Positions 1 to 6,771 are shown, numbered from the stretch's first letter. The stretch is 9,486 nucleotides of DNA from Burkholderiales bacterium (GCA_005800405.1 SYFN01000239.1:1-9486); one strand, 5' to 3'. Notes: a model not told the origin generated them from the letters alone. Translations and numbers: made by a program.

Positions 1-71
1 AATTCGTGGTACTCGAGCGCCGCCTGACGGAATTGCTGGCGAATCTCTTTTTGTGTTTTGTCTGAATCCAT
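1..71 (-). CDS. maeB: NADP-dependent malic enzyme, N-terminal fragment (runs off the left edge)
   Basis: The enzyme decarboxylates malate to pyruvate and makes NADPH. Only the first 23 codons are present; the gene continues beyond position 1. It starts at an ATG complementary to 69-71. A purine-rich AGGA lies about 12 nt upstream as a plausible ribosome site. The visible peptide contains RQAALEYHE. This matches the (L)RQAALDYH stretch that I recall opening bacterial MaeB-type malic enzymes (malic domain followed by a phosphotransacetylase-like domain). A malic enzyme diverging from thiL is also an arrangement I recall from Burkholderiales. The identification rests on roughly ten informative residues plus context, so the family is likely but not certain. 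Nothing can be said about the catalytic domain. Confidence 0.62.
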   Translation of the reverse strand, partial: MDSDKTQKEIRQQFRQAALEYHE

Positions 72-233
72 GCGAGGCAACTTTCCTGGGTACTCTGCAG
101 CGTGATTGCAGCTTGAAGTGGGTGGATGATTTTATCAGACCGATGATTTGCGGCTTAAATGATCGATGTACGAACCATCTCACCATCAATGGCACCAAGA
201 TCGATTGAGAGGACACTTCGGTACAATCACGGC
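72..233. promoter_or_regulatory. Divergent intergenic region between malic enzyme and thiL
   Basis: This 162-nt spacer must hold both divergent promoters. On the plus strand a TACAAT hexamer at 222-227 ends 6 nt before the thiL ATG, so transcription could begin at or next to the start codon and give a leaderless mRNA. No good -35 box sits 16-18 nt upstream; a TTGAGA at 205-210 is only 11 nt away. On the minus strand, TAAAAT (complement near 129-134) is a possible -10 for the malic enzyme gene, with no convincing -35. I see no riboswitch-like fold and no other gene. Confidence 0.35.
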
Positions 234-1205
234 ATGTTGTCTGAATTCGAACTGATTGCCCGCTACTTCGATCGCCCACAAGCTCCTGACAACGTGGTGA
301 GGCTGGGTGTGGGTGATGATTGCGCTTTACTTGCAATGCCGCCTGGCCAAATGATGGCCGTATCCACCGACATGCTGGTCGAGGGCCGGCATTTCTTTGC
401 AGGTACGGATCCAGATAAGCTGGGCCACAAGGCACTCGCTGTGAATTTGTCCGATCTGGCGGCCATGGGTGCAAAACCGATGGCCTTCACCTTGGCTTTG
501 GCGCTGCCCTCGGCTGATGAAAGCTGGCTGGCGGGTTTTGCCCAAGGCTTGTTCGCGCTGGCTGATACCGAGGGCATACGGCTGATTGGCGGCGACACGA
601 CCCGCGGGCCGCTGAATCTCTGCATCACCGCCATGGGCAGCGTGCCTGAAAACCTGTCCTTACGGCGGGACGCTGCTAAGAACGGTGACGATCTCTGGGT
701 CTCTGGGACGCTCGGCGATGCGCGACTGGCACTGGAGGTCTTGCAGGGTAAAAGTGTGCTGCCGGATGATGTACTGGCTCTGGCAGAAGCGCGACTGCAT
801 CGACCCACACCGCGCTGCGCGCTAGGTATGGCTTTGCGCGGTATCGCGCGCGCGGCGATTGATGTGTCGGATGGATTGCTCGGGGACCTCGGCCACCTAC
901 TAGCGCGCTCGCATCTGGGTGCAGACATTCACGCGGCATCACTACCGGCTGGGCCCGCACTCGCACAACAGCCTGCGCAGATGCAGATCGACTACATGCT
1001 CAACGGTGGCGACGATTACGAATTATGTTTTACCGCGCCGCTCGAGAAACGTGATGCGGTGTTGTCGGCTGCAGCATCGGCAAACACACTGGTCACTCGC
1101 ATTGGGAACCTCAAACCGGGCGCGGGCATACGGATACTCGATGCCACCGGTATGACACTCCCGTTCACATCAAACTCGTTCGATCATTTCGGCAAAGACA
1201 TGTGA
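234..1205 (+). CDS. thiL: Thiamine-monophosphate kinase ThiL
   Basis: ThiL phosphorylates thiamine monophosphate with ATP to make thiamine diphosphate, the active cofactor, in the cytoplasm. It belongs to the PurM/AIR-synthase-like ATP-binding superfamily. From the ATG at 234 it is 323 aa, the usual family length. The start gives MLSEFELIARYF, the typical ThiL opening. An in-frame ATG at 159 would add 25 residues that do not resemble the family. Visible motifs are GVGDDCA (residues 25-31, metal/nucleotide binding), STDMLVEGRHF (44-54), HKALAVNLSDLAAMGA (65-80), GGDTTRG (119-125), SDGLLGDL (212-219), GGDDYEL (258-264) and the C-terminal FDHF. All key acidic residues are present. There is no clear Shine-Dalgarno sequence; a TACAAT just upstream suggests leaderless expression. 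The gene is first of a plus-strand run and overlaps pgpA by one base. Confidence 0.96.
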   Translation: MLSEFELIARYFDRPQAPDNVVRLGVGDDCALLAMPPGQMMAVSTDMLVEGRHFFAGTDPDKLGHKALAVNLSDLAAMGAKPMAFTLALALPSADESWLAGFAQGLFALADTEGIRLIGGDTTRGPLNLCITAMGSVPENLSLRRDAAKNGDDLWVSGTLGDARLALEVLQGKSVLPDDVLALAEARLHRPTPRCALGMALRGIARAAIDVSDGLLGDLGHLLARSHLGADIHAASLPAGPALAQQPAQMQIDYMLNGGDDYELCFTAPLEKRDAVLSAAASANTLVTRIGNLKPGAGIRILDATGMTLPFTSNSFDHFGKDM

Positions 1206-1786
1206 TGCCGCCTAATTCACCTGATTCATCTGACCCCACTGCCCCGCCCTTGAATGCGGTACCTGTTTCGGCCGCTGCGGGCTATCGCATGCCAATCCGA
1301 CGCCCGAGCGTAGCCTTCATGCTGTCCCACCCGGTGCACTGGGCCTCGCTGGGGTTTGGAAGTGGCCTCTCGCCCATCATGCCGGGCACCACGGGTACCT
1401 TGTTTGGCTGGCTGAGTTTTTACGTGCTCACTATGCGCTGGCCCGACGTTTTTACGGCAGCTATGTGGGGCGCCATCATCGTGGCCGGCTTCGTCGTGGG
1501 TATCTGGCTGTGCGACAAAACCGGGCAAGCGCTGGGCGTGCCCGATCATGGCGCCATCGTCTGGGACGAAATTGTCTCAATCTGGCTGGTGATGCTGTTC
1601 GTGATGCCCGCCAGCTTCGGTATGCAACTGACGGCTTTTCTGATTTTCCGCGCGTTCGACATGATCAAGCCACCACCGATACGACAATTTGAGCGGCGCT
1701 TCAAGAACGGTTTCGGGGTGATGGGTGATGATCTGGTTGCTGCGTTTTTTACGCTGATGGTGCTGGCTTTGTGGCGAGTAGTGTGA
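1205..1786 (+). CDS. pgpA: Phosphatidylglycerophosphatase A
   Basis: PgpA removes phosphate from phosphatidylglycerol phosphate at the inner membrane, the last step of phosphatidylglycerol synthesis. Family motifs are clear: GSGLSPIMPGTTGTLFGWL (residues 53-70), DHGAIVWDEIVSIW (114-127) and FRAFDMIKPPPIRQFERR (148-165) followed by GFGVMGDDLVAA (169-180). Hydrophobic segments lie near 65-78, 85-103, 122-137 and 176-190. The ATG at 1205 shares its A with the thiL TGA stop (TGATG), indicating translational coupling; a GTG at 1202 is an alternative. At 193 aa it is longer than the roughly 170 aa of E. coli PgpA. The excess is a proline/serine-rich N-terminal stretch of about 28 residues before MPIRRPSVAFML, so initiation at the internal ATG (residue 29) is possible. 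The GVMGDD motif has Gly where I recall Leu in many homologues. Confidence 0.93.
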   Translation: MPPNSPDSSDPTAPPLNAVPVSAAAGYRMPIRRPSVAFMLSHPVHWASLGFGSGLSPIMPGTTGTLFGWLSFYVLTMRWPDVFTAAMWGAIIVAGFVVGIWLCDKTGQALGVPDHGAIVWDEIVSIWLVMLFVMPASFGMQLTAFLIFRAFDMIKPPPIRQFERRFKNGFGVMGDDLVAAFFTLMVLALWRVV

Positions 1787-1887
1787 GCGAATAGGCGAGC
1801 GGTGCTGGTAGTGAATCGGGTATTGAAGCCTTGAATTCACCATCCAAACAAAGACACTGGCCGACCTTCAATACAAAACAAGAACCC

Positions 1888-1938
1888 ATGAACGACATTC
1901 CAATACCAACGCCCAAACCTGAACTGCAGGAGGCATGA
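1888..1938 (+). CDS. Possible 16-residue ORF directly abutting pncC
   Basis: An ATG opens a 16-codon frame encoding MNDIPIPTPKPELQEA. Its TGA stop (1936-1938) is followed immediately by the pncC ATG. The pncC Shine-Dalgarno AGGAGG lies inside the last codons. The same frame is open back to 1795, and a TTG at 1831 could extend it to 35 residues. There is no strong ribosome site for either start. It could be a coupled leader ORF, or just chance openness in a 152-nt gap. I know no family for it. Confidence 0.2.
   Translation: MNDIPIPTPKPELQEA
1928..1933 (+). promoter_or_regulatory. Shine-Dalgarno site of pncC
   Basis: A full consensus AGGAGG lies 5 nt before the ATG at 1939. It decides this start over an out-of-frame ATG at 1935, which is too close to the site. 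It is the strongest ribosome site in the left half of the window and contrasts with thiL and pgpA, which lack one. Confidence 0.85.
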
Positions 1939-2424
1939 ATGCACCACCTGACCGAGCTTGCCACACAAGTAGGACACGCCCTTCAACAACGCGGCCGGCG
2001 CCTGGCGACGTGCGAATCCGTCACGGGCGGCGGCATTTCGCAGGTAATTACGGACATTGCCGGCGCATCCGATTGGTTCGACTGCGGCTTTGTCACCTAT
2101 TCGAATATATCGAAAACCCGGTTTCTCGATGTAGCCGAGGCCCTGATTACACAACACGGCGCGGTCAGCGAAGAGGTTGCGGCGGCGATGGTGCTTGGCG
2201 CGCTGGCTCACACCGATGCGCAGATCAGCTTGTCCACCACGGGCATTGCCGGACCGGGCGGGGCGGTGCCGGGCAAACCGGTGGGTACCGTCTGTTTTGG
2301 CTGGGCGTATGGCAGCATCGTGCATACTGAGCGCGTAGTGTTCACGGGCGACCGCGCAGCGGTGCGGGCGCAAACTGCGGAACACGCATTACAAGGATTA
2401 TTGGCTTTCATGGAGCGTTTATAA
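1939..2424 (+). CDS. pncC: Nicotinamide-nucleotide amidase PncC (CinA C-terminal domain family)
   Basis: PncC hydrolyses nicotinamide mononucleotide to nicotinic acid mononucleotide plus ammonia, recycling NMN (for example from DNA ligase) into NAD in the cytoplasm. The 161-aa protein is the stand-alone CinA C-terminal domain, without the N-terminal MoaB-like domain of full CinA. Motifs are ATCESVTGGG (residues 23-32, matching the ESxTGG motif with candidate nucleophile Ser27), VTYSNISK (52-59), HGAVSEEV (73-80) and TGIAGPGGAVPGKPVGTV (101-118). The C-terminal GDRAAVRAQTAEHAL (137-151) is also typical. The common AESCTGG motif is CESVTGG here, with Cys one position earlier than Glu and Val for Cys. 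The neighbourhood thiL-pgpA-pncC is one I recall from many proteobacteria. The alpha/beta hydrolase starts at the base after its TAA. Confidence 0.93.
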   Translation: MHHLTELATQVGHALQQRGRRLATCESVTGGGISQVITDIAGASDWFDCGFVTYSNISKTRFLDVAEALITQHGAVSEEVAAAMVLGALAHTDAQISLSTTGIAGPGGAVPGKPVGTVCFGWAYGSIVHTERVVFTGDRAAVRAQTAEHALQGLLAFMERL

Positions 2425-3303
2425 ATGCTGAATAATTTCATCCGCGAGCAACGCGACGTCAATGGCGTGCGCACCAACTTCCGGCACGGCGGAAAAGGCC
2501 CGCCCCTTTTGCTGCTGCACGGCTACCCGCAAACGCATGTGATCTGGCACAAAGTCGCGGATGCACTCGCCGAGCGATTCACGCTGGTGATGCCGGATTT
2601 GCGTGGGTATGGTGATTCGTCAAAACCGAAAGGCGATGCCGACCATGGAAATTATTCCAAGCGCGCAATGGCGAAAGACATGGCCGAGCTGATGCAAAGT
2701 CTGGGGCATGAACGTTATGCGGTCTGTGGGCATGATCGTGGCGGCCGCGTGGCACACCGCTTGGTGCTGGACCATGCAGCGCATGTCAGCCAACTAATGC
2801 TGATCGACATCTCGCCCACGCGCACGATGTTCGAGAAAACCGACAAGCCCTTCGCCGATGCCTACTACCACTGGTTCTTTCTGGCTCAACCGTCTCCGCT
2901 ACCGGAGACACTTATCGGCAGCAATGCGCGTTTCTTCATCGATTATTCGCTGGGCGGCTGGGGCTCAGGCGGCACAAGCTTTTTTGATCCCGTAGCGCTA
3001 GAAGAATACCGCCGCTGCTTCTGTGACCCGGACATGATTCACGCTGGCTGCGAGGACTATCGCGCCGCATCGACGATAGATCTGGTGCACGATCAAGATC
3101 ATCAACACAACAAGATCAGCTGCCCGGTGCATGTGGTGTGGGGTGCGAACGGTGTGGTCGGCCGCCTGTTTTCGCCGATAGAAGACTGGCAGGCCAAGGC
3201 ATCGGGCAAAGTGACTGGCCGGGCATTACAGTCTGGGCACTTCATTCCTGATCAGGTACCGGAAATTTTATTGGAAGAGATGCTGGGGTTTTTTGAACGC
3301 TAG
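2425..3303 (+). CDS. Alpha/beta-fold hydrolase, fluoroacetate/haloacetate dehalogenase-like
   Basis: This 292-aa alpha/beta hydrolase closely resembles haloacetate dehalogenase (DehH1/FAcD type), which displaces halide from fluoro- or chloroacetate to give glycolate. Seen in sequence: LLHGYPQTHVIW (oxyanion region, 30-41), DLRGYGDSSKP (58-68), nucleophile motif GHDRGGR (102-108) with Asp104, then LIDISPT (126-132) with Asp128, YHWFFLAQPSPLPE (148-161), CEDYRA (209-214) and SGHFIPD (270-276) with His272. Arg105 and Arg108 (carboxylate-binding) and His149, Trp150 and Tyr212 (halide pocket) match known FAcD residues at nearly constant offset. Substrate remains inference: epoxide hydrolases share the fold and many annotated haloacetate dehalogenases are untested. 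The ATG follows the pncC TAA directly, with GGAG at 2412-2415, 9 nt upstream. Co-transcription with pncC is likely, although the functions look unrelated. Confidence 0.88.
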   Translation: MLNNFIREQRDVNGVRTNFRHGGKGPPLLLLHGYPQTHVIWHKVADALAERFTLVMPDLRGYGDSSKPKGDADHGNYSKRAMAKDMAELMQSLGHERYAVCGHDRGGRVAHRLVLDHAAHVSQLMLIDISPTRTMFEKTDKPFADAYYHWFFLAQPSPLPETLIGSNARFFIDYSLGGWGSGGTSFFDPVALEEYRRCFCDPDMIHAGCEDYRAASTIDLVHDQDHQHNKISCPVHVVWGANGVVGRLFSPIEDWQAKASGKVTGRALQSGHFIPDQVPEILLEEMLGFFER

Positions 3304-3311
3304 CGGACCTC

Positions 3312-3330
3312 AACATCGACGTTTGATGTT
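3312..3330. terminator. Small stem-loop after the hydrolase stop
   Basis: AACATC (3312-3317) and GATGTT (3325-3330) form a 6-bp AT-rich stem with a 7-nt loop, 8 nt after the hydrolase stop codon. The stem is weak and no T-run follows, so intrinsic termination is only possible. Confidence 0.25.
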
Positions 3331-3342
3331 TCAGAGTGCTCA

Positions 3343-3369
3343 TGGATCCCAGCTTTCGCTGGGATGACG
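3343..3369. repeat. REP-like palindromic element between convergent genes
   Basis: ATCCCAGC (3346-3353), loop TTTC (3354-3357) and GCTGGGAT (3358-3365) make a perfect 8-bp hairpin flanked by TGG and GACG. This is the layout of the dispersed short palindromes (TGGATCCC...GGGATGACG type) common in proteobacterial genomes. It sits in the 71-nt spacer where the hydrolase and pyrF converge. There it could act as a bidirectional transcription stop or 3'-end protection. Only one copy is in this window, so repeat status rests on resemblance to the known class. Confidence 0.6.
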
Positions 3370-3374
3370 ATGCC

Positions 3375-4202
3375 TTAACGCGCTCGACGGAACCGATTCA
3401 CAGCATCCCGCGTCTCGCGCGCAACGCGTGCTGCAGCCATCGTAAAATCTTCACCGTCTTGCAATGGCGCATACAAAATCGCGCGCGAGGAATTGATCAT
3501 CATCCCACTACCATCGGCCGTTTGCCCGGCCTCGACTGTCGCCTTTATGTCGCCACCCTGCGCGCCAATGCCCGGCACCAGCAGGGGCATATCACCGACG
3601 ATAGCGCGTACCTCCGCGAGTTCTTGCGGGAAGTTTGCACCGACAACCAAACCGCACTGCCCGTGACGGTTCCACTTTGTGGCCACCTGTCTTGCGACGT
3701 GCTGATATAGCGGCTGTCCATCAACGTTCAAAAACTGCAGATCAGAACCACCGGGATTGGACGTGCGGCACAACACGATCACGCCGCGATCCTGCCGTTC
3801 CAGATAGGGCTCCACAGAATCAAAACCCATATAGGGGTTGACGGTCACTGCATCGGCACCATAGCGCTCGAAAGCCTCGCGCGCATATTGTTCTGCAGTG
3901 GCACCGATGTCACCCCGCTTGGCGTCGAGTACGATGGGGATCTGCGGGTATTGCGATTTCAGGTACTCACAAATCGCTTGCAGCTGATCTTCCGCCGCTA
4001 TCGCCGCAAAATAGGCGATCTGCGGCTTAAACGCACAGGCGGTCGCAGCGGTGGCATCAATGATCGCCTTGCAGAAGGTGAAGATGGCATCGCTGCGGCC
4101 GCGCAAGGCTTCGGGAAACCGCTGGGTGTCCGGATCAAGGCCAACGCACAACAGGGAATCATTTGCCTGGATGGCGGCAGCGAGTTTGTCAGTGAATTTC
4201 AC
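3375..4202 (-). CDS. pyrF: Orotidine 5'-phosphate decarboxylase (type 2)
   Basis: PyrF decarboxylates OMP to UMP, the last step of de novo UMP synthesis, in the cytoplasm. The 275-aa length and sequence fit the longer 'type 2' subfamily rather than the E. coli-type enzyme of about 245 aa. Motifs are [14 protein letters not shown] (residues 17-30), [11 protein letters not shown] (57-67), [10 protein letters not shown] (91-100) with the catalytic Asp93-Lys95-Asp98 array, [19 protein letters not shown] (116-134), LVVGANFP (185-192) and [12 protein letters not shown] (207-218), the phosphate-binding end of the TIM barrel. The start is a GTG (complement of 4200-4202), because the upstream frame has no ATG and [10 protein letters not shown] matches the usual N-terminus. 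The Shine-Dalgarno sequence is poor. It is transcribed alone, diverging from the transporter gene and converging on the hydrolase. Confidence 0.96.
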   Translation of the reverse strand: MKFTDKLAAAIQANDSLLCVGLDPDTQRFPEALRGRSDAIFTFCKAIIDATAATACAFKPQIAYFAAIAAEDQLQAICEYLKSQYPQIPIVLDAKRGDIGATAEQYAREAFERYGADAVTVNPYMGFDSVEPYLERQDRGVIVLCRTSNPGGSDLQFLNVDGQPLYQHVARQVATKWNRHGQCGLVVGANFPQELAEVRAIVGDMPLLVPGIGAQGGDIKATVEAGQTADGSGMMINSSRAILYAPLQDGEDFTMAAARVARETRDAVNRFRRAR

Positions 4203-4234
4203 GCCAGATGAGAACTGAGATAGATGAAGCCGCG

Positions 4235-4262
4235 ATTGTAGCCTGTCATGTTATTGTCTCAC
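4235..4262 (-). promoter_or_regulatory. Probable sigma70 promoter of pyrF
   Basis: On the minus strand, GTGAGA (complement 4257-4262) and TACAAT (complement 4235-4240) are spaced by 16 bp. They match 4/6 and 5/6 of the sigma70 consensus. Transcription would begin near 4228, leaving a leader of about 26 nt before the GTG start. The intergenic spacer is short (4203-4265), so the transporter promoter must overlap this region. I see only a weak TATTGT (4252-4257) for it. Confidence 0.45.
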
Positions 4263-4265
4263 CCC

Positions 4266-5156
4266 ATGACGCAACTCTCCCGCAAAGATCTGGTGCTGCT
4301 GGCGCTGCTGACCCTGTTCTGGGGACTGAACTGGCCCGTGATGAAAATCGGTGTGCGCGAATTCCCGCCGCTGACGTTTCGTACGATTTGCATGGTGGGT
4401 GGGCTTGCCGTAATCTGGCTGGCAGCGCGTGCGCAAGGTGCATCACTGGCAATTCCCGCAGGCGCCAGGATGACGGTGATTCAGCTGGCTATCCCCAACA
4501 TGCTGATCTGGCATTCACTGATCATCATCGGTGTCAAATTATTGTCTTCGGGTCGCGCTGCGATACTGGGCTACACCATGCCGGCCTGGGCGGTGCTCTC
4601 CGGCCTGATCTTTTTCGGTGACCGCATCAGCCGATCCGCACTGGTCGGCATCGCGTCGGCGATGAGTGGCGCCTTGCTCCTGCTCTCGAGTGAATTTTCT
4701 CGACTATCGGGACAGCCGGTGGGCACTGTGCTGGCGCTGATTGCCGCGGCCGGATGGGGCTTCGGCACCGTGCTGATGAAACGTACTCTGCTGGATATGC
4801 CAACGATCTCGCTGACGTTCTGGATGCTGTCACTCACAACGGCCATCATGGCGATGCTGGCGCTGATGTTCGAGTATCCCGCCATGCGAACGCCTAATTT
4901 GATCGAATGGGGCGCCATCATTTACAACTCGGTGATCATTTTCGGATTCGCGCACGTGGTGTGGTTCAGACTGGCGCGCATACTGCCACCTGTAGCCTCC
5001 AGCTTGTCGGTGATGTTCATTCCAGTGCTGGGAACTTTCTCGGGTGCCTGGATACTGGGTGAAGTACCCCACTGGCAAGACTATGTTGCGATGCTGCTGA
5101 TACTGGGCGCGATGTCCACCGTACTTTTTCGACCGCGTAACCCCGAGCAGGTTTGA
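4266..5156 (+). CDS. EamA/DMT-superfamily transporter
   Basis: This is an inner-membrane protein of the drug/metabolite transporter superfamily, with two EamA repeats of five helices. From the ATG at 4266 it has 296 aa, the usual length. Hydrophobic segments lie near residues 8-25, 38-55, 70-90, 97-117, 125-141, 152-170, 180-202, 215-234, 243-263 and 270-288. FWGLNWPVMKIG (18-29) is the classic EamA opening (W-G-x-N/S-x-x-x-x-K). GWGFGTVLMKR (163-173) opens the second repeat. PVLGTFSGAWILGEVPHW (253-270) is the typical end with the GE motif. The substrate cannot be told; relatives export amino acids, metabolites or drugs. An in-frame ATG at 4248 would add MLLSHP. I chose 4266 because MTQLSRKDL is the usual N-terminus, but neither start has a Shine-Dalgarno sequence. 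The gene is isolated, between divergent pyrF and convergent dacB. Confidence 0.88.
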   Translation: MTQLSRKDLVLLALLTLFWGLNWPVMKIGVREFPPLTFRTICMVGGLAVIWLAARAQGASLAIPAGARMTVIQLAIPNMLIWHSLIIIGVKLLSSGRAAILGYTMPAWAVLSGLIFFGDRISRSALVGIASAMSGALLLLSSEFSRLSGQPVGTVLALIAAAGWGFGTVLMKRTLLDMPTISLTFWMLSLTTAIMAMLALMFEYPAMRTPNLIEWGAIIYNSVIIFGFAHVVWFRLARILPPVASSLSVMFIPVLGTFSGAWILGEVPHWQDYVAMLLILGAMSTVLFRPRNPEQV

Positions 5157-5169
5157 GACCGATCTGCAC

Positions 5170-5199
5170 GGACAGTTTCACGCACTGAAAGCTTTGTCC
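5170..5199. terminator. Imperfect hairpin between convergent transporter and dacB genes
   Basis: GGACAGTTTC (5170-5179) pairs with GAAAGCTTTGTCC (5187-5199) around a 7-nt loop, with one or two bulged bases. It starts 13 nt after the transporter stop, in the 82-nt convergent spacer. There is no clear T-run on either strand, so termination function is tentative. Confidence 0.35.
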
Positions 5200-5238
5200 T
5201 CAAGGTGGTGAACGAATGCCCCGCAGCGCATTCAGGCT

Positions 5239-6693
5239 TCAATCGCCATTGTCATAGGCCCACTGCAGCAGCTGATCAAAGCCTTGGCGCATTGCGCCTG
5301 CATTCGGATGATTCACCATGCAAACCACGACGACACGTTTACCTGATTTGGTGGTCACGTAACCGGCGATACTCATCACATCAACCAGACTGCCGGTCTT
5401 GATGTGTGCATTTGCTTTCACCGCGCGGTCAGACAATCGACGACTCATGGTGCCGTCCACGCCAGCCAGCGGCAGTGATGCCATAAACTCCGGCATCGTC
5501 GACGTTTGCCACGCACGCTGGAGCAAGCGCGCCAGCGTCAGTGTAGAAATGCGTTCTTCTTTTGAAAGTCCCGAACCATTTTCAAGCACCATACCAGTGG
5601 CATCAATACCGCTGGACGACAGCCATCCCAGCACTTTTGTGCTCGCCGCCGTTGCGGTCGCTGGAATGCCAGCGCGCTCGGCCACGAGTGACAACAATAA
5701 ATTGCGGGCCATCACGTTATTACTGTACTTGTTGATATCCCGAATGGACTGACTAAGTGTGACGGATTGCCACTGCAGAATTTCTTTTGCACTCGCGGGT
5801 ACACGAGATTCGCGCGTTGGTCCGTTGATGGTGCCGCCGATTTCACTCCATAGCAGCCTGAACACGGCATCGAAATACTGCACGTGATTGAGTGTGTGCA
5901 GATGCAGTGACAAAACTTTCTGTCCGCATGACACAGGATAGCTACCGCCAAAGCGCAGGGTCCTGCCATTCAGTTCGGGCTTGAGGATGGTACGTAGATC
6001 ACCGCATTCGCCCTGACCAAGCGCAGGCGGCTCAACAACAAAATCGGCCATCGGCGGCTCGATCGAAAACTGTGCACGCGCATTGCCTGTCTCGGCGGTC
6101 AGCTTGACTTGCAAGGCTTTGGCATCGAGCAGCAAGGCATCCGGCAAGGCGTTGTAAGCACGATTGGCCTGACCATCGAAGGATGGCGTGTCGTCAGGCA
6201 GTCGCTGGAAGAGGCTGCGATCGATCACCAAAGCACCACGAATCTCGCGTATGCCCGTGGCGCGCAACTGGCGCAGAAGCCGCCACAAGTCTTCATACGC
6301 AAAACGCGGATCACCACTGCCCTCGACAATCAGATCACCCTGCAGCACATCACCGCGCTGGACACCGTCGGTGTACACGCGCGTGATCCAGCGATGAGTT
6401 GGACCCAGCAATTCCAGTGCTGCCTGAGTCGTCACCAGCTTCATGATGGATGCGGGACGGAAAATTGCCTGATTGTTGTGCGCGACCAGAGTCTCGCCAC
6501 TGAGCACGCGGCGTATATCAACGGCGACCGCATTTTCCGGAACTCCGGCTTTTTTCAGCGCCTGCGCGAAAACGGGTGGAAGATTGTGATTCACTTTCGC
6601 ATCATTAGTCGCTTGCGAAGGAACACAGACAATCAGCGCGAGCCCCCATAGCAGCATGGGCACGTAATAAAAATGTCTCGGATGTTTTAGCAT
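5239..6693 (-). CDS. dacB: D-alanyl-D-alanine carboxypeptidase/endopeptidase, PBP4 (DacB) type
   Basis: This is a class C penicillin-binding protein (peptidase family S13) acting in the periplasm on peptidoglycan. It removes the terminal D-Ala and can cut D-Ala-mDAP cross-links. The start at 6693 gives MLKHPRHFYY and then hydrophobic VPMLLWGLALIVCVPSQA, a signal peptide probably cut near residue 28. The frame is open upstream to 6945, but those residues look non-coding and would bury the signal. Catalytic motifs are SIMK (82-85, nucleophile Ser82 and Lys85), SNN (324-326) and KTG (432-434). GDLIVEGSGDPRF (119-131) and LENGSGLSKEERIS (370-383) are typical of the family. At 484 aa it matches the E. 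coli protein (477 aa). All active-site residues are intact. The gene stands alone, diverging from the OCD-family gene. Confidence 0.95.
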   Translation of the reverse strand: MLKHPRHFYYVPMLLWGLALIVCVPSQATNDAKVNHNLPPVFAQALKKAGVPENAVAVDIRRVLSGETLVAHNNQAIFRPASIMKLVTTQAALELLGPTHRWITRVYTDGVQRGDVLQGDLIVEGSGDPRFAYEDLWRLLRQLRATGIREIRGALVIDRSLFQRLPDDTPSFDGQANRAYNALPDALLLDAKALQVKLTAETGNARAQFSIEPPMADFVVEPPALGQGECGDLRTILKPELNGRTLRFGGSYPVSCGQKVLSLHLHTLNHVQYFDAVFRLLWSEIGGTINGPTRESRVPASAKEILQWQSVTLSQSIRDINKYSNNVMARNLLLSLVAERAGIPATATAASTKVLGWLSSSGIDATGMVLENGSGLSKEERISTLTLARLLQRAWQTSTMPEFMASLPLAGVDGTMSRRLSDRAVKANAHIKTGSLVDVMSIAGYVTTKSGKRVVVVCMVNHPNAGAMRQGFDQLLQWAYDNGD

Positions 6694-6736
6694 AGGGTCG
6701 GATGAGCTCTTGTAATCATGAGATGAGGCGCAACCG

Positions 6737-6745
6737 ATTATCCCA
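6737..6745 (-). promoter_or_regulatory. Possible extended -10 promoter of dacB
   Basis: On the minus strand the sequence TGGGATAAT reads as an extended -10 (TG-N-GATAAT), matching 5/6 of TATAAT. The hexamer is the complement of 6737-6742. No good -35 is seen 16-18 bp upstream, as expected for an extended -10 promoter. Transcription would start near 6730 and give a leader of about 37 nt. Confidence 0.4.
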
Positions 6746-6771
6746 CGCGCCCGGCTGTCACTCGCCAGCGT

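Noticed and set aside
205..227. TTGAGA/TACAAT as a complete promoter for thiL
   Set aside because: The spacer is 11 bp, too short for sigma70; only the -10 is retained as a candidate.
72..233. TPP riboswitch upstream of thiL
   Set aside because: I see no conserved THI-box helices, and the likely start point lies at the ATG, leaving no leader.
263..928. 221-codon open frame on the minus strand opposite thiL
   Set aside because: Its translation is low-complexity Ser/Ala/Arg-rich with no recognisable motif, and it lies fully opposite a certain gene. It is a GC-rich antisense shadow.
1837..2385. 182-codon minus-strand frame opposite pncC
   Set aside because: It is Arg/His-rich with no family resemblance and no ribosome site, and is antisense to a clear gene.
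3336..3710. Plus-strand frame beginning MLMDPSFRWDDDA
   Set aside because: It starts inside the REP-like palindrome and continues antisense through pyrF. The PSFRWDD opening is a known by-product of translating such repeats.
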